Source: Streptomyces sp. ITFR-21 (lineage in GTDB: Bacteria > Actinomycetota > Actinomycetes > Streptomycetales > Streptomycetaceae). Taken from it: a DNA stretch of 64,000 nucleotides. Position 1 is the first letter of the stretch. The number at the start of each line of letters is the position of its first letter. Of the stretch, positions 57,737 through 64,000 are shown in pieces. The stretch spans positions 3,896,001-3,960,000 of the forward strand of contig NZ_CP134605.1 in NCBI RefSeq assembly GCF_031844685.1, written 5' to 3'. The translations under genes and the position numbers were made by a program. The notes beneath the pieces were generated by a model. The model did no database searches. It saw only the letters and a list, made by a program, of their open reading frames with translations, and was not told where the DNA came from.

Positions 57737-58660
57737 ATGCTTCCCCTGATCACCGTAGGTTTGGACGACTCCCGCGAGAGTCGCGCGGCTGCCGAGTGGG
57801 CGGCACGTGAAGCGCTCCGGACCGGCAAGGAGCTGCGGCTGCTGCACGTCTGGGACTGGCAGCCGGTCCACGGAGTGGCGGCCCCCTTGGTCATCCCGCT
57901 TCCCGACAGCCCGCAGCCGAACCCGCACTGGGCCGAGCGGATACCGCGCGAGGCCGCCGCCGAACTGCGCCACCGCCACCCCGGGCTGGCCGTGACCGCG
58001 GACCAGGTCAAGGACCCGCCGGTCGACGCCCTGCTGGGGGCCGCAGCCGAGAGCGAGCTGCTGGTCCTGGGCTCGCGCGCGCTGGGCTCGCTGGCCGGGC
58101 ACCTGGTCGGCTCGGTGGCCCTGGGTGTCCTGGCCCGCGCCGCCGGCCCGGTGGTCCTGGTCCGCGCCGAGGCGGTCGAGGCCGACGAGCACCTCGCCGA
58201 CCCCGACGGGCAGCCGTCCGTCCTGACCCGGTTCCGCGACGTGGTGGTCGGCCTCGACCTGGCCCGGCCCAGCGGCGAGGTACTGGAGTTCGCCTTCGAC
58301 GCGGCCGCCCGTCGGCTCACCGGCCTGCGGGTGATCCACACCCGGGACTTCCCGGTGGACTACGGATACGGCACCGGCGCGCTCGACGTGAACCTGGACG
58401 CCGAACTGGCCGCCGAGCAGCGCCGCGCCCTGGACGCGGCGCTGGCCCCCTGGCGGGAGAAGTACCCGGACGTCGCCGTGACCGCGGAGGCGGTGGTGGG
58501 CTCGGCCGGCCGGCACCTGACCGACGCCGCGTTCGACGCGAGCCTGCTCGTCGTCGGCCGCCGCAACCGGGCCGCGCGGCTGGGCACGCACATCGGCTCC
58601 GTCACGCACGCGGTCCTGCACCACAGCCCGGCCCCGGTCGCCGTCATCCCGCACGACTGA
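57737..58660 (+). CDS. Universal stress protein, tandem UspA domains
   Basis: A 307-aa protein with two Usp folds (about 4-145 and 165-305). ATP-binding motifs: first domain LLGAAAESELLVLGSRALGS-LAGHLVGSVALGVL then GPVVLVR; second domain DASLLVVGRRNRAARLGTHI-GSVTHAVLHHSPAPVAVIP, both of the G-x2-G-x9-G(S/T) type. Start ATG 57737 with AAAGGAGGT, the strongest ribosome site of the region. Such proteins are induced by hypoxia and stationary phase in actinomycetes. Confidence 0.93.
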   Translation: MLPLITVGLDDSRESRAAAEWAAREALRTGKELRLLHVWDWQPVHGVAAPLVIPLPDSPQPNPHWAERIPREAAAELRHRHPGLAVTADQVKDPPVDALLGAAAESELLVLGSRALGSLAGHLVGSVALGVLARAAGPVVLVRAEAVEADEHLADPDGQPSVLTRFRDVVVGLDLARPSGEVLEFAFDAAARRLTGLRVIHTRDFPVDYGYGTGALDVNLDAELAAEQRRALDAALAPWREKYPDVAVTAEAVVGSAGRHLTDAAFDASLLVVGRRNRAARLGTHIGSVTHAVLHHSPAPVAVIPHD

Positions 58661-58875
58661 CCGCCCGCCGGGACGGGCCGGCCGACCGCGTACCCCCTCC
58701 GTACGGGGGGGCCGCCCGCCGAACCCGCGGCGCCTGCCGCGCCCGCAGCGCGCGACAGGCCCGCCCGCGCCCGCCGCCCCGATCCGCCCACGCCCCCGAC
58801 CGCGTGGCGGCTTGCGGGGAGGCGGGCGCGGGCGGTGGGCTGGGGCCGTCCCGACCGCGCCCTAGGAGTGCTGCC

Positions 58876-59298
58876 GTGCCCAGCTGCCGAGTCACCGCCC
58901 GCCTCGCCGTCCTCGCCGTCCTCGCCGTCCTCACCCTCGGCGTCCCGGCTCTGCCCGGCCTCGCCACGACAGGACCGGGACCGGCCGCGGCCGCCGCGGA
59001 CCGGTGGCCGGGCCCGGGACTGCGGCTGACCGTCGGCGGCACCCGCACCGCGCTGCTGTACTGCGAACCCGCGCCCCACGGACCACACCCCTTCGCCGGC
59101 CCGGCCTGCGTCGACCTCACCGTGGCCCGCGGCGACTTCGACGCGCTCCCCGGCCGTCCGGCCGTCTGCCACGAGGACTACGCGCCCGTGACCGCCACCG
59201 CCGACGGCCGGTTCGCGGACCGCCGGGTCCACTGGCGCAAGAAGTTCGCCAACCCCTGCGTCCTGCGGGCCGCCACCGGCCCGGTGTTCGCCCTCTGA
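58876..59298 (+). CDS. Secreted subtilisin-inhibitor-like protein (SSI family)
   Basis: A 140-aa exported serine-protease inhibitor. Signal peptide about 1-41 with a VLA repeat coded by 9-bp units. The mature part starts near AAAADRWPG. The four cysteines (63, 78, 98, 128) have the exact spacing of SSI disulfides 35-50 and 71-101. The end NPCVLRAATGPVFAL matches the SSI end. The reactive loop reads CHEDYAPV where SSI has CPMVYDPV, so P1 is Glu100 and P1' is Asp101, an acidic site unlike the Met or Lys usual in the family. Start GTG 58876 with AGGAG 7 nt upstream. Confidence 0.9.
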   Translation: MPSCRVTARLAVLAVLAVLTLGVPALPGLATTGPGPAAAAADRWPGPGLRLTVGGTRTALLYCEPAPHGPHPFAGPACVDLTVARGDFDALPGRPAVCHEDYAPVTATADGRFADRRVHWRKKFANPCVLRAATGPVFAL

Positions 59299-59397
59299 GC
59301 GCCGGGCGCCGACCCCGGGCCAAGCACCGAACCCCCTACCCGCGCGGGCCCGCGAACACCCCGGACCCGCGGCGCCCCCGCCCTCAGTTCCCCGCCC

Positions 59398-60018
59398 TCA
59401 GTACCCCCGGCGGTAGTTCGTCACGGCCGCGTCGTCCAGTTTCCGCGCCCGCCGGCCGCGCTCGTCGTCCAGTTCGCCCACCGCGGTGGTGACCGCGGCC
59501 AGTACGGCCGAAGCCGCGTCGTCGTCCACGTCGGGGTAGTCGCCGGCGCGGCGGTCGCGGATGCCGACGGCGGCGGCGAGCGCGGCGAGCACCGGCTCGT
59601 CGGCGGCCCAGCGGTTGGCCGCGCGGGTGCGGGCGGGGGAGTCGACCAGCACCTTCCGGCTGGACCGGAACACGCCCCAGCGCCGGGACCGCTGCCGGGT
59701 GAGCTGCCCCTCCGCCTCGAAGGCCGCCAGATACGTGGCGGCCAGACCACGGCCCCGGCGCCACAGCCAGTCGGTGACCGGCTCCCGGGGCTCCCCGTCG
59801 GCCAGCGCCGCGGCGGCGGCGCCCAGCAGGGGGTCGTCCACCGTGAATCCGGACGGCTCGGGCACCAGCCGCGACCGCAGCAGCCGGACGGCTCCCGCCC
59901 GCAGCAGGTCGATCAGCTCGGCCCCCGCCAGCGCGAGGGACAGGTCACCCCGCTCCACCGGCCGTGTGGACGGCATGTCCATGGCCACGATCAGGAGGTC
60001 CCGCGGTGTGGTCGTCAA
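59398..60018 (-). CDS. GOLPH3/VPS74-domain protein
   Basis: A 206-aa GPP34 domain protein. In eukaryotes the fold binds phosphoinositides at the Golgi; the bacterial role is unknown. Features: PRDLLIVAMDMPSTRP, LSLALAGAELIDLLRAGAVR and the C-terminal helix DDAASAVLAAVTTAVGELDD. TTG start at 60018 overlaps the upstream ArsR stop (TTGA), so its translation depends on the regulator gene. Such a gene pair suggests a membrane-lipid or metabolite response. Confidence 0.85.
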   Translation of the reverse strand: MTTTPRDLLIVAMDMPSTRPVERGDLSLALAGAELIDLLRAGAVRLLRSRLVPEPSGFTVDDPLLGAAAAALADGEPREPVTDWLWRRGRGLAATYLAAFEAEGQLTRQRSRRWGVFRSSRKVLVDSPARTRAANRWAADEPVLAALAAAVGIRDRRAGDYPDVDDDAASAVLAAVTTAVGELDDERGRRARKLDDAAVTNYRRGY

Positions 60019-60383
60019 CGGGTCACCGCCGGGTTCGCGGCGTCCGGGGCGAGCCGCACATGCGCGCCCACCTCGTCACGGTCGGCCGCCCCGAGCACCG
60101 CGTCGAGCAGCTGCGGGAAACGCGCCGCCACGTCGGCCCGGCGCAGCCGGACGTAGCAGCGCGTGCCCTCCTCGCGGGTTTGGGTGAGGCCGGCCGCCCG
60201 CAGCACCTTCAGATGGTGGCTCAGCGTCGATTTCGCCACGGGCACCCGCAGCTCGCCCCATCCGCGCTCGGCCCCGTCCGCCAGCAGCCGGACCAGGCCC
60301 ACCCGGGTCGGGTCGCTGAGCGCGGCCATGACGTCGGTGAGCTCCAGCTGCGCGGTCTCGGGGTGCGGCTCGGCGTACCTCAT
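60015..60383 (-). CDS. ArsR-type regulator upstream of the GOLPH3 gene
   Basis: A 122-aa winged-helix repressor: LTDVMAALSDPTRVGLVRLL, then VAKSTLSHHLKVLRAAGLTQ (recognition helix). It has no metal-binding cysteine pair; the single cysteine lies in GTRCYVRL. Start ATG 60383 with GAGAGGT upstream. A palindrome lies 18 bp upstream of the start codon, between it and the divergent membrane-protein gene, which it probably also controls. Confidence 0.9.
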   Translation of the reverse strand: MRYAEPHPETAQLELTDVMAALSDPTRVGLVRLLADGAERGWGELRVPVAKSTLSHHLKVLRAAGLTQTREEGTRCYVRLRRADVAARFPQLLDAVLGAADRDEVGAHVRLAPDAANPAVTR

Positions 60384-60401
60384 ACCTCTCAGCATAGCCG
60401 T

Positions 60402-60422
60402 TCGATGTTTCACGAACATCGA
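60402..60422. promoter_or_regulatory. ArsR-type operator
   Basis: TCGATGTT (60402-60409) and AACATCGA (60415-60422) are perfect inverted arms with a 5-bp spacer (TCACG). It lies 18 bp before the ArsR start and about 85 bp before the divergent gene. Confidence 0.7.
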
Positions 60423-60507
60423 CCCAGTCCGATGCATCCTTACCGACAACCCGCGCGAACGCTCGCATACCACTGGAAAACCTCCCATCCGGGTCATAAT
60501 CGGCGAT

Positions 60508-60996
60508 GTGAACGACACCAAAGCAGTCGTGCCGCCCCCGCCCGGCGAGCCCCGGCCGGAACCGATCCGCTTCTTCGGCACCACCTGGGTACAGCACGAC
60601 CGCGGCTACGGCTGGCGACGCGCCGCAGCCACCACCGGCTCCCTGCTCGCCACCGCGGCGGGCGTCCTCGCGCTGGGCTTCGGCATCCACGGACTGACCG
60701 GCTTCGGCTTCCTCCTCACCGCGCTGACCGTCGCCGGGTTCGCCGCCGGCAGCGTCCTCGCCTTCCGCCGTACCTGGCAGGGCTACACCGGACACCCCCC
60801 GGCCGACTCCGACCCGGTGAAACCCACCTCCAGCCTGTACGCGCTCGGCTTCGTCGGCACCCTGCTCGCGTACTTCCTGCGCAGCCTCACCGAGGCGCCG
60901 GGCGAGCGCCACCACCGCACGGCGTACGAAACGGCCCGCGCCGAGCACCTCCGCCGCCGCGCGGCCCGCTCCGGCAATCCGGCCAACCACGCCTGA
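60508..60996 (+). CDS. Small two-helix membrane protein, 162 aa
   Basis: N-terminal Pro-rich segment, then a WVQHDRGYGWRRAAATTGSL region, two or three hydrophobic helices (about 45-65, 68-88, 112-128) and a basic C-terminus. Function unknown; it resembles EamA-free small actinobacterial membrane proteins. GTG 60508 is preceded by CATAAT (60495-60500), a good -10, only 7 bp away and without a ribosome site, so the mRNA is probably leaderless. Divergent from the ArsR gene. Confidence 0.75.
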   Translation: MNDTKAVVPPPPGEPRPEPIRFFGTTWVQHDRGYGWRRAAATTGSLLATAAGVLALGFGIHGLTGFGFLLTALTVAGFAAGSVLAFRRTWQGYTGHPPADSDPVKPTSSLYALGFVGTLLAYFLRSLTEAPGERHHRTAYETARAEHLRRRAARSGNPANHA

Positions 60997-61104
60997 ACAA
61001 CCGGCCGGGAGCGACTGAGGCGATCGTGTGCATGCCGGGTTCGGGCCGGGGCAGACGGAGGTCAGGTTCCTGATGACGGGGACATGGGGAGAAACGGAGA
61101 CGTC

Positions 61105-61365
61105 ATGACCATCCTGTGGGCCATCATCGCGGGCCTGATCATCGGTCTGCTGGCGAAGCTCGTCGTACCGGGGCGCAACCCCATCCCGCTGTGGGCCACG
61201 GTCCTCATCGGTATCGTCGGCGGGCTCCTCGGCAACGGCCTGGCCGGCGTACTCAACGTCGCGGACACCAACGGCATCGACTGGATCAGGCACCTTCTCC
61301 AGATCGGTGTCGCGGCGGTCCTGATCGCCGTCGTCACCCCGCTGTGGAGCAGGCGTCGAGTCTGA
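61105..61365 (+). CDS. GlsB/YeaQ/YmgE-family small membrane protein
   Basis: An 86-aa transglycosylase-associated-type membrane protein: MTILWAIIAGLIIGLLAKLV, VPGRNPIPLWATVLIGIVGG-LLGNGLAGVL, and a third helix IRHLLQIGVAAVLIAVVTPL. The GxLAxxxxPG signature is present as GLLAKLVVPG. Start ATG 61105 with GGAG upstream. Members respond to envelope and general stress. Confidence 0.92.
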   Translation: MTILWAIIAGLIIGLLAKLVVPGRNPIPLWATVLIGIVGGLLGNGLAGVLNVADTNGIDWIRHLLQIGVAAVLIAVVTPLWSRRRV

Positions 61366-61487
61366 CCCGGGGGTGCTCAGCGTGAAGACGCGCGCCTCAG
61401 TGCCGCCGTCCGGACCACCGGCCGGCGGCACCGGCGTGTCAGGGGCTCCCGGGTCCGCTCAGCGCCGGGACGCGGGTCCGCTCAGGC

Positions 61488-61955
61488 TCAGCGCCGGGAC
61501 GCCGCCACCGAACCCACGACTCCCACCACCGCCGCCACCACGGCCCCGTGCCACAGCCCGGACCAGACCGTGCTGAGAAGGCCCTGGCCGGCCAGCAGCT
61601 GACGGACCACCAGGTCGGTGACGAACATCCCGGCCGCCGGCAGCGCCGCCACGTGCCAGGGGTGCGAGCGTGCCCAGCGCCGGATCCGGTGGTCCCGGCC
61701 CGCGCCGCGCCCCGAGTTGCCGAGCACCGACCCGACCCCGCCGACGCAGAAGAACAGCAGCGCGGCCAGCGAGACCGCCCCGCTCAGCACGCCGAGCCCG
61801 AAGTGCCCGTGCACCAGGTGCAGCGCCACCCGCACACCGCCGCCGAGCGCGCCGACGACCGCCGCCGGCCGCCACGGTCCCAGGGACACCGACGCCACGG
61901 CCAAGTGCCGCTGTTCCGCGCCCGACACGACTGTTCCTCGGGATGAACGACTCAT
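61488..61955 (-). CDS. Conserved membrane protein, 155 aa
   Basis: Four predicted membrane helices: about 26-45 (AAVVGALGGGVRVALHLVHG), 52-75 (LSGAVSLAALLFFCVGGVGS), 98-115 and 128-150. Function unknown. It is probably an uncharacterised Streptomyces protein family. Start ATG 61955; its promoter lies in the gap before proC. Tandem short repeats flank it (62073-62108). Confidence 0.75.
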   Translation of the reverse strand: MSRSSRGTVVSGAEQRHLAVASVSLGPWRPAAVVGALGGGVRVALHLVHGHFGLGVLSGAVSLAALLFFCVGGVGSVLGNSGRGAGRDHRIRRWARSHPWHVAALPAAGMFVTDLVVRQLLAGQGLLSTVWSGLWHGAVVAAVVGVVGSVAASRR

Positions 61956-62072
61956 ACCGCCAACGGTCCTTCGCCCCCCCCCGTGAACGCCATAGGGGAT
62001 GACCCTGACCCGTCCCCCACCCCGTGGAGCGCCGCCCCCGGGCCGTACGGCGCCGGTCGCGCGGGCCCGGCC

Positions 62073-62108
62073 CGGGGTTCGATCCGGGGTTCGATCCGGG
62101 GTCCGATC
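62073..62108. repeat. Three 12-bp tandem repeats
   Basis: CGGGGTTCGATC, CGGGGTTCGATC, CGGGGTCCGATC. Located in the divergent gap between the membrane protein gene and proC. Confidence 0.8.
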
Positions 62109-62240
62109 CGCCCCGCGACCGGCGGCCCCGGCCGGACGCGCCGGCCGTTCCGGCAGGCGGACGCGTACCTCCCGGGCACCCCGCCCCTGCGAGGATGGCC
62201 GGGAACCCCCTCCGCCCGTACCGCTTGAGGTGAGCCGCCC

Positions 62241-63074
62241 ATGACGACCCCGCACACGACCCCGTCCCGCCGGCAGACCGTCGCCGTCCTCGGCGCCGGA
62301 AAAATCGGCGAGGCGCTGCTCTCCGGCATGATCCGGGCCGGCTGGGCGCCCGCCGACCTGCTCGTCACCGCCCGCCGCGGGGAGCGCGGCGCGGAACTGC
62401 GCGAGCGCTACGGCGTCGAGCCCGTCGGCAACGCCGAGGCCGCGAAGGCCGCTGACACCCTCATCCTCGCCGTCAAGCCGCAGGACATGGGCGCCCTCCT
62501 GGACGAGCTGGCCCCCCACCTCGCCGCCGACCGCCTGGTGATCAGCGCCGCCGCCGGCATCCCCACCACGTTCTTCGAACAGCGCCTGCCGGACGGCATC
62601 GCGGTGGTCCGGGTTATGCCCAACACCCCGGTCCTGGTCGACGAGGGCATGTCGGTGATCTCCGCCGGCCGGTACGCCGACGAGACCCACCTCGCCCGTA
62701 CCGAGGCCATCTTCCAGCCGGTCGGCAAGACCCTCCGCGTCCCGGAGAAGCACCAGGACGCCGCCACCGCGCTGTCCGGCTCCGGGCCCGCCTACTTCTA
62801 CTACCTGGTCGAGGCCATGACCGACGCCGGCATCCTGCTCGGCCTCCCGCGCGCCCAGGCCCACGACCTCATCGTCCAGTCCGCGATCGGCGCCGCCGTC
62901 ATGCTCCGCGACAGCGGCGAACACCCCGTCAAGCTCCGCGAGGCCGTCACCTCCCCGGCCGGCACCACCATCAACGCCATCCGCGAACTGGAGAACCACG
63001 GCGTACGCGCCGCCCTCCTCGCCGCCCTCGAAGCGGCCCGCGACCGCAGCCGAGAACTGGCCTCCGGCAACTAG
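62241..63074 (+). CDS. proC: Pyrroline-5-carboxylate reductase
   Basis: A 277-aa enzyme for the last step of proline synthesis. NAD(P)-binding VAVLGAGKIGEALLSGMIRA (about 14-33), DTLILAVKPQDMGALLDELA, VVRVMPNTPVLVDEGMSVIS, and the substrate-binding signature ALSGSGPAYFYYLVEAMTDA-GILLGLPRAQAHDL, ending VTSPAGTTINAIRELENHGV. Start ATG 62241 with GAGGTGAG upstream. A dispersed repeat begins 3 bp after its stop. Confidence 0.96.
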   Translation: MTTPHTTPSRRQTVAVLGAGKIGEALLSGMIRAGWAPADLLVTARRGERGAELRERYGVEPVGNAEAAKAADTLILAVKPQDMGALLDELAPHLAADRLVISAAAGIPTTFFEQRLPDGIAVVRVMPNTPVLVDEGMSVISAGRYADETHLARTEAIFQPVGKTLRVPEKHQDAATALSGSGPAYFYYLVEAMTDAGILLGLPRAQAHDLIVQSAIGAAVMLRDSGEHPVKLREAVTSPAGTTINAIRELENHGVRAALLAALEAARDRSRELASGN

Positions 63075-63077
63075 GAA

Positions 63078-63229
63078 CTGTCGGGTGGATCTCCGCGGCG
63101 TCGCGGGTCCCGGCCCGCACACCTGCCGCGTTTTCGTCGGTCGGCGGCACACCACGTCGCCTCCCTCCCCGGCCTCGCGGCCGCACGCACCGGACCCCGC
63201 TCCGCCACCCACGAAGATCCCCACGACAG
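63078..63229 (+). repeat. Dispersed MITE-like repeat, copy C (152 bp)
   Basis: Best-defined copy. Left end CTGTCGGGTGGATCTCCG; right end, read on the other strand, CTGTCGTGGGGATCTTCG: 18-bp terminal inverted repeats with four mismatches. It contains the blocks shared with copies A and B. It starts 3 bp after the proC stop. No target duplication is evident. Confidence 0.8.
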
Positions 63230-63344
63230 ACCCCAGGGCGCCCCTTTCCCCGGACCACCCCCCGACCACCCCCCCGACCACCCCCGGCCCGTTCGGCCTG
63301 CGCCGGGGGCCCGACCACCGCCAGGCCCCGGCCCGCGTACGCCT

Positions 63345-64000
63345 TCAGACAGGCGGCAGCAGCCCGATCGCCGCGTAGGCGGCGTCGACCGTCGGCCGCG
63401 CCAGCGCCCGGGCCCGCGCCGCCCCCTCCCGCAGCACCGCGTCCACGTACCCCGGGTCCGCGCTCAGCTCCGCGTGCCGGGCCCGCAACGGCCGCAGCAG
63501 CTCCACCACCGCCTCCGCGACCGCCGCCTTCAGCGCGCCGTCCCCGTTGTACGCCGCCGCCAGCTTCTCCGGCGCCGCGCCCGTACAGGCCGACAGGATC
63601 TCCAGCAGATGCGCCACCCCCGGCCGCGTCCCCGGTTCGTACGACACCCCGGGCCCGCTGTCCGTCACCGCCCGCCGCGCCTTCCGGGCGACCGTCTCCG
63701 GCTCGTCCAGCAGATAGACGATCCCCGCCGTCGCCTCATGGGACTTGCCCATCTTGACCAGCGGGTCGCGCAGATCCATCACCCGCGCCGCCACCGCCGG
63801 CCGCGTCGCCCGCGGTACGACGAAGGTCCGCCCGTACCGCTGGTTGAACCGCTCCGCCAGCTCACGCGTCAGCTCCACGTGCTGCGTCTGGTCCTCCCCG
63901 ACCGGCACCTCGTCCGCCCGGTACGCCAGGATGTCGGCCGCCATCAGCACCGGGTACGTCAGCAGCGACAGCCGCACGCTCTGACCGGCCGCCCGCGCCC
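63345..64000 (-). CDS. trpS: Tryptophan--tRNA ligase, C-terminal two thirds (5' end outside window)
   Basis: The frame runs off the right edge. Class I aminoacyl-tRNA synthetase features of TrpRS: SLLTYPVLMAADILAYRADE-VPVGEDQTQHVELTRELAER, the KMSKS-type loop as VKMGKS, and the C-terminal helical anticodon-binding part. Residues before the first in-window Met continue in frame (GQSVRLSLLTYP), so it is only cut by the window edge. The stop lies at 63345-63347. Confidence 0.94.
   Translation of the reverse strand, partial: ARAAGQSVRLSLLTYPVLMAADILAYRADEVPVGEDQTQHVELTRELAERFNQRYGRTFVVPRATRPAVAARVMDLRDPLVKMGKSHEATAGIVYLLDEPETVARKARRAVTDSGPGVSYEPGTRPGVAHLLEILSACTGAAPEKLAAAYNGDGALKAAVAEAVVELLRPLRARHAELSADPGYVDAVLREGAARARALARPTVDAAYAAIGLLPPV

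Overview
This 64 kb window is chromosomal DNA of a high-GC actinomycete, almost certainly a member of the Streptomycetaceae. The signs are codons nearly always ending in G or C, frequent GTG and TTG starts, and family-typical genes: Lsr2, an SCO3374-family protein, CdgB, a SigE/CseA remnant, an SSI-type protease inhibitor and a GH87 enzyme. The order clpC - SCO3374 - lsr2, sigE-cseABC, mutY, disA, radA, ilvD, proC, trpS matches, as I remember it, the conserved core around SCO3334-SCO3383 of Streptomyces coelicolor. I see no rRNA, tRNA, CRISPR array, prophage or biosynthetic cluster.

Layout. 1-9.4 kb is the accessory part: the end of one gene, a TetR regulator, a flavin monooxygenase lacking the usual N-terminal strand, the wreck of a secreted YVTN beta-propeller gene, and a large secreted alpha-1,3-glucanase with discoidin domains. 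9.4-21 kb holds regulators and stress genes (LuxR-type regulator, TerB, TerD, ArfB, flavin reductase, the c-di-GMP cyclase CdgB, a threonine-aldolase-like enzyme, a quinone reductase with a divergent ArsR regulator, a two-component pair). 21.3-26.6 kb is a tight five-gene operon joining CoA and NAD synthesis (DUF2520 dehydrogenase, panC, nadB, nadC, coaX). 27-33 kb carries small conserved genes, a BlaI-type regulator, an acetyltransferase, lsr2 and clpC with a ClgR-type box. 33-40.5 kb has an M23 peptidase, a TetR/MFS pump pair with a double operator, an M4 metalloprotease and a PAS-GAF-PP2C phosphatase. 40.5-43.1 kb is a decayed sigE-cseABC envelope-stress operon next to a transposase remnant. 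43.2-64 kb is core: mutY, disA, radA, a membrane-anchored sigma-like/BACON protein, ppx, an isomerase, ilvD, a universal stress protein, an SSI-type inhibitor, GOLPH3, proC and the end of trpS.

Most notable: (1) a dispersed element of about 150-180 bp with imperfect terminal inverted repeats, present three times (4.1, 15.9 and 63.1 kb), two copies starting 3-5 bp after a stop codon and one breaking the beta-propeller gene; (2) multiple independent lesions in sigE, cseB and cseC; (3) 15-bp tandem duplications that include the stop codon of two neighbouring genes; (4) clear operator palindromes: a perfect TGTGA-N6-TCACA site by cdgB, a double TetR site at the MFS pump, and an ArsR site by the GOLPH3 gene; (5) an eight-codon leader ORF with a perfect Shine-Dalgarno coupled to the phosphatase gene.
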